NCBI GenBank assembly: GCA_017591395.1
Contig: WEDG01001391.1
Location: 124,001 to 188,000 of the forward strand
From: Schistocephalus solidus
Lineage: Eukaryota; Platyhelminthes; Cestoda; Diphyllobothriidea; Diphyllobothriidae
Direction: 5' to 3'
Length of the DNA: 64,000 bases
A program made the translations under genes and the position numbers. Under the pieces are notes generated by a model. It saw nothing but the letters and a program-made list of their open reading frames with translations, had not been told where the DNA came from and ran no database searches. This document shows, one piece after another, positions 1 to 13,700 of this stretch. Each line of letters starts with the position of its first letter. The first letter of the stretch is position 1.

Positions 1-1608
1 CACCGCCTTTATTAAGATGATCGTATAGCTGTGAAATATTTGATGTTTGCTGTTGTAAAATACTGAAAAAAATGAATTTAACCTTCCTCTCAATTTTAAT
101 CCAGCTAAAACGTCCCTTGCGAAAAATAGAATCTTCCAATGCTATACTAGCATACCCATTTAAAGTCGCTCACATAATACTGCACCTTAAGTTACTATTT
201 TACCTGGATACCTGCGCAGATCGTCGAAAATCACTGCTGAACTACCCAATAATTAACGAAGTTGACGCATTAACTGCTCAATTTGAGTTTATCATCGGGA
301 GGTGGCTAATGAATGCTTACTCTGCTTTCCAGGTATAGAAATTTGTATGTACGTATATGTTACTTGGGTAGAGGAATCTGTGTTAAATCCTTTGCTATAA
401 AAATAGAAGTTTGGAGAGATGAGGACAGGCAGGCGTCAAGGTCAAGGTCACATCTCACACGGGAGCAGCCGTGTCGTGTGAGCCGCTTAGCGACCGCAGT
501 CTACACGCGGTCAAGAATGTGTCACCACCCGTATCACCACTGGTGGAAGGTTTCTGTCATGCCTTTGGGCTCAGCGACGAAAAACGGGTTCAAGTTATGT
601 GTGAATTTCTCTTATTCTTTTTAACATATCAGTGGGTCATGTTTTAACCATTATTCCAACGGAACATTATGATATCCCATCAGACAAAATAGCTCAGTCG
701 AGCCTAGAAGCTGCTTTGTTTACTGATCCCTGGAATTTCCCTGTTCCCGGTTTTCTGCAAACCCTTTTAGATGGCTGCGTGGCAATGAATTAGTGGGATA
801 CTAGCATGTTTCAGCTAGCCCGAACAAGTACGATATTCCGGTGGTCAATCAGTCAGCCGATTGGCATCTTACCGAAATTCCATGTTAGAGTGCTAACGCA
901 TAGACAGGGTATCCATTACGTCGGCATTCATCAACTAACTAAATTTAAGGCATAAACGGGTGATGGAGAGTGATAGCCTCTCTCATAATTCACCTATTTT
1001 CCTGCCGACATTAGACCTTAAGGCGTCCTGACAATAATCTGGGAAGTCCATTCTGCTTCTGTAAGAATCACAGCCGAGTGGAGGTATTCGTTAAATTCAT
1101 TTCTAACACACAACAAGAGCCTCACGGACATCTGTTTTGGATATTCAGAATACGTTCCCGCTCTAGGCAATGTCAGAATATTAAGAAAGGCTTCAACTGG
1201 TTAACTTTGTATGGGCCAGACAACCAACCTTTTCTTAAGCCCTTCGATACTTTTACAACCACTGATTTGGGTATCATAAGAAGTATTTCAATTTCTGAGA
1301 AATTTCCAACATTCCCTTCTTTTGATCAATGTAAAACAGTAATTATCTTGTCATTTGGTGTTTCTTGAGGCAGAAGATCGGGTGAAGGAGAAGTTGCCCG
1401 ACTGAAATTTATCTGCATCCTTTGAAAAAAGGACGGATTGTTTCTATGACATCCGTTGCTGCACGTCATCAAATTGGGCAAAATACAAATTGCATGAACA
1501 GAATGTAATGGCAAATATTTTGTAGTATTAGTAGTTGTTGGTATGCCTCAATTGAGCTTGACACGTGCTAGCAGGCTATGCATGCAAATAAAAGGACTTT
1601 TTACTGAC
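1..1608. other. Intron or unassigned; GC-rich hairpin patch
   Basis: This should hold intron of the minus-strand gene and perhaps the next catalytic-domain exon, but no segment with both splice sites and a family motif was found. A GC-rich stretch at about 430-600 carries three inverted repeats (454-482, 492-512, 535-545). The longest open frame, 1078-1368 (+), has no recognisable product. Confidence 0.4.
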
Positions 1609-1710
1609 CTGAAGATTTGCCACGCGATACTGAGTGTAACTGCCTCCATAATGCGGCAAAACGGCATACACAGAACCCTGACCGCTGATTTGCAGGTCGT
1701 ATTTTTGTGG
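1609..1710 (-). CDS. DPP-like exon: entry of alpha/beta-hydrolase domain ('HYGGSYTQ')
   Basis: The acceptor is CGTGCTTAG|CCA and the donor is CTTCAG|GTCAGT. The exon is 34 codons, phase 0 to 0. It encodes PQKYDLQISGQGSVYAVLPH and then YGGSYTQYRVANLQ. The family has 'P-x-x-x-d-x-x-x-x-YPlll-x-vYaGPgSQ' here. The Tyr of HYGGS lines up with the oxyanion-hole tyrosine of DPP4 (Tyr547 in the human protein), which is replaced in DPP10. No downstream exon was recognised in 1-1608. Confidence 0.75.
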
Positions 1711-4700
1711 CTAAGCACGAAGGAATAAAGATGAAGGGTTTTGAACAAGAAAATCATATAGCAAAAGTATGCATTTATCTACTTACAGGTCACCGCAGCT
1801 GGCGTTCAGTCAAACTTTAAAAAATGCTCATTTCAGATACCCTCTGTTTGAGTTAATCATACGTGTTGGCATTAACCTTCCCTGCTCCCACGCAAGCGTC
1901 TTGCTAACCAGCTGATTATGTTGAGAAAAGCTAAATAATCGGATGCAGAAATGCATCGAGCAAAAATAAAATACCTTTTCAAAATATACTTCCATAAGAG
2001 ATATGCTTTTGACATTGTTAACTGATGCATGTGGTGGCAACAATTCAAGGGCAAAAAGACACTTCCGGAGCTAGGAAAAATCAGATGTCAAACGAAACCG
2101 GAAGAAGGTATTTGAGCCCAAAGAAAGACCGCGGAAACATACCACATAAGGATACCATGACACACGACAGTTTGACCGTCGATCACGACGAGGTCCTCCG
2201 TATGTTCCACGGAAGGGTGGTGCAGGGATGGTGACTTACGCGTTATTTAGTTTAAAGTAATTGGATACTTGCGCTGTATCTACTGGAATGTCTCCTTCTG
2301 CCCCACCTGAGCCCGGTGTCAAGTAAAAAGTCAAGAAGACCGGAGGCGGGAGAGGACAACGTTGTCTTATGAATGGACATTCCACTGTCCTAATGAATCT
2401 CATAATTATAACTTTTTTTTAAATCTGAAGCTACCATTTATTCATTAGTATAAAAAGGCAAAATTTGCAACCAGATGAAAACAGGAATAATGCTTACGTG
2501 CATGTTTTCCATAAACCCTATTGGAATTTACAAGGTCAAAGCAAATCAATGTGAAAATTAACAATAAATAATTAGTTATTTTTTCATTTTACATTTTTTC
2601 CAACTGTTTGGCAAAAAGCCACTTGCCCAGCTGGCAGCCTGACGAGATTAAAATATATTGGGATTTGACCGCACAATGATACTCTATTTAAGTAATCATT
2701 TGGAACGAAAACACATTTGCTCAAGTTGTAGCACTGACTTAAAATCCCATTCTGCATCACTTTTTCACGCTGCTCAGCGTTTGCACTGGTTTTTTTAAGT
2801 CAAGGTATTCTTTGAGGGCCTTTTGATTCCTAAATATATTGCCAAAACAACTGGAGCATGCCAATGTAGGGTCCTGCTTCAGAAATCCAGCTGTTAGTAG
2901 CACATTTCGCCGGTATCTTCATTCAAATGTCGTGAGTTAAGTATGTGATGCTCTCTGCTATTTATGCTACTGGTGTCTGGTTTGTGCAGTTTGTGATCAG
3001 AACCGTTAAGAACGTTAATCTTCCACTCAAAAATGTCAAAAAATGATTTTATTTGGGAGCCTCAGTTCATGTTGCATTTAAAATGTTGGAGGATTCAATG
3101 TAAACACACGGCAATATGGCAACCATTGGAACCTAAGGAAACTTTGCAATGAACTCATACAAGTCTGTACAAAAAGCACCAAACGCATGTTTAAGCTTTT
3201 TGAAATATAGATGAACAATCCTGTTCTTTGCTTGAAGTAAATTTCAGATAAACGTATATCTCTCCATGTCCAGGTCGCTCTATTTCAAACCTTGAATGAA
3301 CTTGTTTTAAACTAAAAAATGTTTTATTTTAAATATGTTTCTTATTATATACTTTGATAAAAAGAGCAAGAGATTACTGATGAACCGTTTCTCATTCCCC
3401 TATTATCACGTTGATCTGCAAACTCTGCGATTCTGAGCATACTATTGTATGCTTTAGTTTAATGTATGCAGTTTGAACGAAGACCAGACATAGTTTTCAT
3501 GAAGTACTTTGTATCACACTCTGTATAAATTACTTTCCTGATAAAGTGTATACGCATGTGACGTGACCCGGAGCCACGGCAAATGCGGAGCGAAACCCGT
3601 GGAAAAAGACAGGGACAGTGGAATATACGGCATCCGTTATTGTCGCACATGTCCTGAGGGGCTGACAAAAAACACAAGGTTCAATTTTCGGAGCAGCCAA
3701 TGATGCATCAATGTTGTTAGCACTGCCGTAATGGAACCACGTTATGGCGCACGGGATCGGAAAAATTCCGTCACCAGACACTGACGTCATGTACCCACCT
3801 CTCCGGAATGGAGGACGGACAACCAGTGTCAACAGAACATGCAAACTACAAGAATATTCGATAAGGCTTAAGAAAAAATTAGAAATGGCTGTGTTCGGTT
3901 TATTTCTCAGAATCAGCTAGCAATGGCCATAACGCAAGTGCAACAGTGCCAGAAGTTTGAATCCGAACGAAATAGGTATCGAGTTTAACGGCTGTTTGTT
4001 ATATCAAAGCAAGAGGATACACTTAATGGCTGAAACACACTTTTCTCCAATGTGTAGATTTGTCACACATGAGGAAGACGAAGAAAGCGGCTGAATTAAA
4101 GAACGTGACAAAATTTCGTGACCTTTTATTCAACTGCTCACAGTCAAAGCATTTAATGAGATAAGCAGCCGTTATCACGCCTGATGAGGTATCGGTGTAA
4201 CCCAAGTTCGCCCACCTACAAGAATTATCTCTCGCGCACTGCCCATTTATATCCTTGACCGAAATTCCTTATGTTTTATTAACCTGACATTTCCAATCAC
4301 CTAAAGCCACGTTCTCATTATACAGTCAATTTTATTATTATTCAATGACTATGGTAGTTGAATAAACGGTCCTGAAATATGACGGAGTCATTAAGTTTGA
4401 ATTCATCACAACAACGGCTTAGGCAATCCTAATCCGGGAAAACGATGCATTAATATCTTACATCATTTTCTGATGGTTTTCTGCTGCAAATTAAACGTCT
4501 TCTCTACAGAAAAGGAAAATTTTGACCATTTGCCTGAAAATAAGCCCAAACGTTTTTGACTGCATAAAAGATATCATAATTCCGGAATATCTTCGTTTTC
4601 TGTGCCTATTTTCAGTCGCTTTTCTTTTGTTGGGGCATTAAATAAGGAGAGATTTCGGCAGCTGTTTAAAGTAATGCTAGGCATGTCTGTCGCAGCAACT

Positions 4701-7700
4701 GCGACTATACAAGGACGGTGACTGCAGTTGACGGTAATATGTTAAGAGAAATTGACTTTTCCTATAATATACTCAGATAATTGGTCACGTTAGTTATGGC
4801 GCAAAATTGTTCTCATCCCGCACAAACGGCCCATGATGGGGATGCAGTCATCGCATTACAAGAAAGATGCACGTTGTTGACTTCCAGGAATTCTTTGAGG
4901 GATACGCCCCAATCCTCTGATTACCACGAGGGTACTCTTCTAACGTTCTGAGAAGCGTCTGCTATGTGTTTTAAGCCGACAAAAAACAGCACACATGGCC
5001 ACCAAGCATAGTGCGTTTTAAATGCGCTAAAGCTGAGTATATTTGCATGCAGTAATTAACAGTTTGAACATGTTCTTCATGCAAAATGTTTCCGGCTGCC
5101 ATGGTGAAGTATTCAGCCATCAACTGAATATCAGTTAAGCAAGCATTTTTTTCCTCACCATTTGACTTCTCCATGATTTATTAGTTCGGTTGTACATGAA
5201 GGACAAAGATATTTCATAATTTGTATTTAGCAGTCAGTTTTTGTGATCTGTTTTTTTACAAAAGGTATAATATATTTGCTAGAGACTTATTTGATCCTTT
5301 GATTTGTGGGATTTGGTTATATTTGACGATGAAACAAAGAATCAGGAGAAGTGAATTTTATCATACAGTTTCACCTAAGTTGTAGCTGGCTGGAAAAAAA
5401 GCTTAACGTAATACGGCACTATCAATCCTCCATTGTAATAAAACTTTGCTCGATACCGTGTGGACCAAAACAGCAAGACAGACCGAGAAACCGTTTTGGC
5501 TTGATCCAAATATCGAATTAGTTATCAGTGATTCTACTGCTCCCATATGCCTATTTTTGAGACTATGTTTGGTTTATGTTAAACAATAGATAACCGGACG
5601 CATGGGGCATCATAACAACCTTTAGGTAAATGGGGGTTATCTTGGACGTTTTGAGTTTTACGAAGTGGCTTAACGTATTTTCTGGTAACAAGGCTCTTTC
5701 GAAAACATAATAAATTATGTATTTACTTTTCGAAATATATGCAAATACTTAAAAAACTTCAGACACGTTCCCTCGGTACTTATTACCGAAGACAATTGTT
5801 GTTTTTCTGCGATAAAAAAAGATTAATCTTAGTGCAAAACGTTTACAAAAAGCTTTTAACCATATTTTTTAAAAAAATATGTAAAATCACTTTGTTATTA
5901 GGATTGAAGAAACTGTCTACGTTCACTAATTTGTTGTTCTCTGAAGGCCTGTATTATTGGCAGCGGTTATTGGTTTATGTTGGCAAAATTCGCACTATTA
6001 AGATACGTAAAAAACGTCAATAGAAACTGATTTGTAAACGACAATTAATTTGCATGTAACTTTAATATGCAATTATGAAAAGAAACCTGTGACAATATAA
6101 AGTGTACCGATAGTCATAATATGCTGCTCAGAGCTCAGCACTGCTTGCAATATTAGCTCACAATGATCGGAAGGATAAGACTTTTTTACATTTAATATTG
6201 TCTTGAAATAGCTTCTATGCGTATGAGTGGGTAAAAGTTTTCAAATTGTTTGCTGACTACGCGTTGGGAAGACATAAAAGATGCCATCTGCAAAATATTA
6301 GGAAAAATCATTTTTTATCGATTTGGAGCATTGAATATATATTTTGAGTTTATCAAGTCCACATTGGTGAAAACCTTCATGGACAGCCAATTGATTAGAG
6401 TATTTGATTTCATGTTTATGGAATCTTACAAATATGGCTTTTACCACTATATGCCGAAACAAAGAATGTCGTAAAGAAATTCTTATGTCGAATGCTGTGA
6501 CAAGATGCTCTAACTATTAAGCCTGAAGATTGAAAAAGAGTAAAACTTAAAAATATTATCTTTAAAGTAAAATATTCTAGAAAGCATGTAGTTAGCTATC
6601 GAAAGAAAAACTTAGCTTTCCTATGCAATACTCTCTGCCCTAGTCATGGGCCTCCACCAAAATCGTAATACGGACAACTTGGATCGAATTCTATCTTTAT
6701 TGTCTTAAAACAGGTAATGATGCAACAACGAGGTATGGCGCTTGGCGTTGGAGGCAATCCCAGGAAGAATGAGTAGAATCTACTCTTAGAACCAACGTAA
6801 AAATTTACCCTAAGGCTACAAAAAAATTAAACACAAGTTGTCATCAAGATATAACGTTAACCGTAACAATAAAGTTAACTTAAATCCTTTATACACCATT
6901 CACCTAACATGGAACCGTAATTCTAACCAGGCACTAATACGAAGTGTAAATTTTAGCTTATTTCTCATGAATAATGATGGTTCCTTTTTCACTTTCTTGC
7001 ACATAAATCAAATTAAAGGCAACTGCCTAGTTGGAATACTGCATATAACGATACGTATTTCATGATTGTTTCACAGTTATTTTCTAACGAACGCTATACT
7101 TATGAGGTTTGCTTAAAATTGTATAGTATGCATCCAAAGGTTGAGTCTACTCAATTTATAAGAATGTTAAATATTTTTCAAAGTAACATTTTTCTTAACA
7201 TTTGATTCATAAAATATGAGCTCATACTTCCGATATTCCCTTTAAGCTTTTTTAAAACAAATTTTTTTTCCTTTTAACTGATTGTTTCAGTTTATAACTG
7301 TTAACAGCGTTTGCCTTTTTTAGGAACTTTCTGCGAATTCGTGAATTATGCCACCTTCTCTGCGTTCAAGCATCCTTGACGTACAAGTGGAATTTCTTTG
7401 AAAAGTGTCATCGAGTCCTTTTTTTCCAAGAAACTTAATCTCATGATGTCTACGTAGCAAATTAAAAGCTCACAAATGGCCCAGACAAACTTGGAAGGAC
7501 GCGAAAGTGCCAAAGCTAGAATCGGTTTTATCATTTCACGATAAACTCTCGCTGTAAATCAAGCTGCCATCCCCAAGATAAAAGATTATAACTGTGCTAT
7601 AGCAATGCACTTCTACATTGAATTATCAACCATTTCAAAACAAAGGATCACTTGTTTGGTTCAAAATTAACGTGTTCTATATATATATATATATTATTTA

Positions 7701-10700
7701 TCTTGTTTATTGGGACTCTTTTAGCTTTTCCATGTTATTTTATTTTATCACTTTATCATAGACCCATTTTTATTTGCTGTGCCATTAAGATACGATTGCT
7801 GTTGAAATTGTCAGTTGAGAATAAACATCGACAGCCAGAAAATATACCTGTGGAGGTTTTTAGCATTCCATCAAGACAATCATCAACAAACTGTCACTCT
7901 AGCTGAGTACTGCCAATGCATTTTTATAACGCAAAACAACCCATTTTCCGTTTGCTCCAGCAAAGTGGCGTATCAATTTTAAATTTTGACGTACGCCGCT
8001 TAAACTAAAACTGTAAGAAAGCTTTGCACGTGGATCGCTCCACCCTCTTGGGGTCCTAAATATGCAAGCCTAGCGCTTCAAAAACGGAGGCATGCACGTT
8101 AAAGTTCCTCTCTCTCTCTTCCCCTTCTCACCTCTCAGCGAGGCTGCTGAATCTAATGGGACCGTGCCGCCTGAAATAAATTTAAGACAACCGAGAAGAC
8201 AGCAAAAGTGCGCCGGTTAGGAGCATTAAAGCTGCGAATTGACTGATGGCGGATCAGATGTGATGTTTCTCAGGTAGATAAAACGATCTTGGTAAGCAGA
8301 ATAGACTTCCTATCTCTCTTGCCTTAAAGGTGTTGGCACCTCTTCTGAGGAAGGCGAACATCCTGTACTAAAACGCTCGTGAAAAATGCACCTAAGGCTG
8401 TCGTGTCTGATTTCATTATGTAGGAGCTAACGGAGTTCCCTTCACGCAGACTATATTTTATTTCAAAATAGCAAGGCATATTTTATACTGGATTTTTAAA
8501 GCTTTAAATAAACTTCACTTGGAAGTACTTTGGAAACTGTATGCGTCATTTACGTTCCACGCAGTCCTTATGCTTGGCTTTTCCTGAGATCGAAGTCCCA
8601 AAAAGTTTCCGACTGCTAAAATTATGTTTGAAAATATGTGTGATGCAATTAATTTCTTCAGGCAAATAAGTCCTCTTGTGTGTAACGTATGTACATTTTG
8701 TGCAAATTAAGAAATATTTTGTGCGCATCTCATAATGAAGTCTTAAACTTAGCTACTTATGTGTTACTCGAATTCTAGTGAAATTTATGAATTGTTTTCG
8801 TTGTTCAAATAAAATATGTAAATCGTGGAAAACTTCGCCCTTACTTCGTCTTACTGGGGGTCATGCTTGTGGATGTTTAGTCTGGCGTACGGCCTCATTG
8901 ATCTGTCTCTGCGTGGTAAAAGTGTATGCCTATGAGCACTCTTTTGGGTGTTTTGATGATGTTTAAGGCATTCCTAAAATGTTTTTGACAGATCAGCCAA
9001 CCGACCTGTTCAGAGATGAGGAGCGCTTTTTTGTCACTGAGATTAGGTCAGCCGGACAAAAAACCCTTGCCCGACCCTACGGGGCTGTACAGAGATCTTA
9101 ACGCTATTTCAGTGTTGTTAGTATGCATTCTTAATCGTGTCCTCTGTTTAAAAATCCCTCCACTGTTCCTCAACAAAATGCAAAGCTGGGAAGGAAGGGT
9201 TGATTAGATATGACCTGTCAACTACAAATGCTGTCCTGAAGTCATGACAGCCTGCAGAAAAACCTATTGTGACCTTGATGTAGGACGGTACCTCGTGACA
9301 CGCGGGCAAGTCTGCAATGAAATGATCTGCAATCAGCCTGCAGGGCAGAGTGCTATACATCCAGAAAACCAGAGCAGCAGACCAAATTCTCTAGACCTTT
9401 CCGGTCAGGAATTCTTTAAACTGGGGTGTGTAGGTTTCGGTATATGTCTCCCGTTTGGCACGTCGTTTCTCTAAATCGCGAATTCCTTATAGGGGGGTCT
9501 AGGTCCAGGACAGAGAGGTTGGCGCAGTCAGATTGGAGGATGAGCTCGCCGAAACCTTCAATATGCATGTGGATTTAATTTGGGCCATAGTTTTCATCAA
9601 CTAAAGTCTCAAATGATTGTTTCCCTTTTATATCCCATAGAAAGATGTCAAAGGGAAAACTGGGTTTATCATCTGTCTGTGACGTTTCCTCATAACTCAG
9701 TGATATCCGGGTAAGAGTTTCTATTGGGGCACCAAATAGGCGGCTCGGAAAAAGGGACGCCTCGTCCAATTAATAAATGTGACCCAAGGCATTATTTGAG
9801 GAGGGTTCAACAATCCTGTGTTCTGAGCTATAGCGTAACTATAACATAAACGCAAAGTGTAGCCCGAGACATAACCCTAGGTACAACACCAAATTCAACC
9901 CTAAAACGCACTTTAATCCTAGTCCTAAATTTTCAAATAACACTAATCTTTTATCCAACTGTAATTTTCCCGGGATTCCGTCCGAAGCCGCCTGTATTCT
10001 ATCTGTTCCAACTCTCAACTCTCGTGACGGGCCAAGTAATTAACCGTTACGGGTTTCACAAACGCAGATGGCAAACTGCGCCTGCAATGGAACCCAAGTG
10101 AGGGGACTTTTTGTAGGTTCTATCGTTATACTCTGCTAGAGGGAAACTCTTTAGAAAGTCATTCGTGCATCTTTCCATCAAGTGAACGTCCATCTCCTTC
10201 AAACCCAGTGGAAATCCACGCTTAAAAAAACATGCTTAGAAGTACTGCACTTTTGACATAAGTGACACCCACAAACTCAACCGCTCAATTTGATTCGCTG
10301 GGCCAGTCCAAAAACTCGTTTAACTAAGGTATTTGACGAAAATCATAGAGTTTAGCCATTTAAACGTAAACAGGCCTGCATTTAAATAGGAGTTTCGCGG
10401 CTTTGCAAATAAAAGACGGTTCCCAAAACTCACATCGTCTGTTTGCTTTTGCAATGTCAGTGGTTAGGGTGTGCCAATGTTATTTTTCTCCTGGAAGCTA
10501 CCAGAGCATTGTTGATTCAAACATCGTCGGCCAAAGAGACAGAACCTAAGTCCAATGAGGCAGTTTTGCGTCAATAATTGAGGACCATCCTAGGCGGTCG
10601 AGCGCATGTCATGTCGATGACAAAACAGACGCCTTTAGAAGCTAAAAGCAGTGGCTAATGTCCAGATCTCTTTAAGATAAGACCATACACCGAATTGAGC

Positions 10701-13700
10701 CGCTCTGAAGTCGATTGATTTATATGTACTCTATTCGACTAATGAGAGTTCAGCATTTATTGTTTGCAGTTATCATATAATAAATTATTCTTAATCACTT
10801 ATTATTGTGTAATATGTAGTCCTGTCTCCTAAAAATAAAACAGGAGCATTAATACATACTGAACATTAGTGAAAGCTTTAGAATGCGAAGGAAAGATTCG
10901 AGTGGTTTTAGGTCTCTCTGGTTTGTAGTAGTTTAAAAATGATGTCTGATGAGACGCTGAAATCTTAGAAGAGTATTCGGTACAAGGAAGGGAATCTATG
11001 AATCTGTGCCGGAACAGGGATGGCTGAAAATCAGGACTCAACAATTCGTCAAAAAGTGATGTGACCAGAGACCTGGCTGGAATTATAGGCAATTGTCTAC
11101 TAATTTTAGTGTGGCCATGGGTTTAACAACTTCGTTCGTGAAACATGCTGACGGCTACGAAGGCCGATACACGATCGCCAGTTAGTGGCCGAGGTTTGGA
11201 TACAAATTCCAAGATGGCAGCCACTGCCACCTAGATTTGACGCATCTTCAATTTTGACACCGCAATTATTGTACGCTGAGATGATAATAGCGTAGCGTGT
11301 CAGGTGCATATGGCCTGGATATCCATCGACTGTTCAGCTAACTACCAGGTTAATTGGACTCCCTTGTCTAGTTTAAGTAAGCTTCTAGTCGCGAGACGGG
11401 CAAGGTGGAAAAGAGTTATTTCGCCATTTATTACCACGATCAAGTAGTTGGGAGAAGGATCACATAACACGGTGTAATGCATGCCCGATGCAGGCCCCAC
11501 AATTGGCATTGGTAGGCTAAGCATCAACCGAAATGCGACGTATAATGCGAGTTGTGTGTATTGCTTAAAAGTCTCTGAAGATGGATAAGCGAATTGATTA
11601 CTCAAAACGTTAGAAATCAAATAAACCTCTACAGGTGAAGGGCTCTTCTGCTTTTGACATGCCACCTGGGAATGGAATTTTTTCTACCACACCCTCCCTG
11701 CCGCCTAAAGTAGTGTAAACAAGTCTAAACAAGTGTATCTTATCACTATTGCTGTATTCACACGGTTCAATTGCACGAACAGACGAAACTTTGTTGCTCG
11801 CATGATTTTGAACGTGTAACCTTTTTCCAATATAAGTTTTGCAGCCCAGAGAAGCATTTATCGAAAGTACGCGTATGCTTGCCAATTGGTCTTCTGATTG
11901 TTCCATATATCAGTTTTTTACAAGCTAGTTCAACTCATATGACAAAAGCTGGATATTTTGCATCTTCTGTGATTTTCCTACAATTTTGAACACTATCTAT
12001 ACTTATTGGAAACCCTTTGATCTGTAAAAGGAGTGCAGGATCGCCATGCGAAAGATTCAGCCTTAATTTAAACGACGAGCGTCTTCAGAGTCACTGAGAA
12101 AATGTGCAATGCAGGGCAGTTGACTGTTGAGCAGTCGAGTTCTATGAACTGCATTCCTCCGAGTTTTCAAAAGGTTTACTTTGCTCATGATATGAAAATA
12201 TTATCAATACCCACAACGTCAAGTAGTTGGTTCTCAGCCATGTCAGGGCTCATGAGCTCACTCCTATAGGCTCATATTAGACATCCTGAAGCTCGATCTA
12301 TTTGGTAGATGGGACCCAGCCCCGGGACAAAACATGTGAGAATTTACTAAATTGACGTGAACGACGTTTGTCTGTCGCTGACGTTCAAGTGTGAGTTTAA
12401 AAAGCGGCCGCCGAATCAGGGCAAGGAGAAGCTCATCCCACTTAATGAAGGTGTTGTTGTGATAAAGTTCTGTGTACTTATCTCAACTGTTGATTTAATT
12501 TTCATCCTATCTATTACCCAAAGCTCAAAATTACAGTTAACGCGAACTCAAACCTGAACACCGTTACATGGTCCTAACCGTAACGCTGACTGATATCTTA
12601 ACCCTAACTTTATTTCCCAACCCTCATCTTAAATCCTTAAATAAAGATCCCAGAATTGGGCTAAAATCAACATGCATTGAGGGAAGCTCCTAGTTCACGT
12701 GTCCTGATTTGGTGATCATACGATTCATCCTATACAATAATAGTTTGTAGCACTGGTAAAAACAACTTAAACCTAATTTTCTGCAGATCATTTAACACCA
12801 CCTTTGTTAATCTACCGTTTAAAGCACCCAATAGTACTCGTTTCACATAAAAGGTTGCAGCAAAATTTGCAGATAAACTAGCTTAATTTCATGGTGATTT
12901 TGTTTTCCAAAAATGAAAAAGCCACTGAAAGAAATGTTCCTAATTTCGAGGGAAGATAGGCAAACGTAACCGAAGATTGTTGGCCCTCCAGTTCAAATTA
13001 AAATGCCTTATGAATTCTGTGAGTAGGTAATAGCAACTTTTGTTTTAGCCAAATGTAGGCTTTTAGAAAAATCAGCAAAGTGACTGACCCAAATATTTAG
13101 ATATGAAAACTTGCCAAGAAAGGCACCTTCAGTTTGCTTCCGTGCTACAAACCCTGTAACAGTTCCTTGGAGATATTCGATCTTTCAAGTCTGTTAATGT
13201 TTTTAGATACCCAAATATTGTGGGATCTGAAGGCTATTTTTGAAACTGTATAAAAAACAAATAAAGCTCGACAGGCGTCTCCTCCTCGTTCAGGCGGTAA
13301 ATTGGATCAGTTGACAATTCAAATTGGAAGCCGAGCGCAACCTGACAACATTTTATTCTGAAACATAGGCTTGAAATAGTACATTCCATTGATCCTCAGT
13401 ATTTGCATGAATTAAGGTGCACATTCATTGGCGAATAGTTGAAATCCCGCAATATTTAAAAAAAGCTGTAAAAATACATGTAAGTGCCTATTTTAATGCT
13501 GAGACTCCAAATTTACCTCACACTATCAATTGAAAACATATTATAATTTCAAGTTAAATGTAGATCATTATCTATAGCAACATGGCTTACAGCTGTGCAT
13601 AAGCATGCTCAAAATTGTTACTCTCATACAGACGAAAAAAAAAAAAATGTTAGCTAAATTCGGGTACAAAGCTTTCGTATTAATAGTTAAAATAAAGCTA

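Noticed and set aside
4023..4205. Minus-strand frame after a TTCTTGTAG acceptor as the missing 'LTSG-W-V' exon
   Set aside because: Only a weak TSSG resemblance and no matching donor or phase; the 5003-5123 segment is a better, though still uncertain, candidate.
8118..8175. Splice-bounded 36 nt segment on minus (TTTATTTCAG ... GAGAG|GTGAGA)
   Set aside because: In the phase required by the DPP-like gene it contains a stop, and no motif supports it.
10941..10970. CTGATGA...GAAA at 10.95 kb as a hammerhead
   Set aside because: Core words are present but stems I, II and III do not pair.
11342..11665. 107-codon minus-strand frame as the Cys-rich propeller exon
   Set aside because: A superficial DPSPNYL/NGE match only; the exon at 3534-3722 has the full Cys pattern and splice sites.
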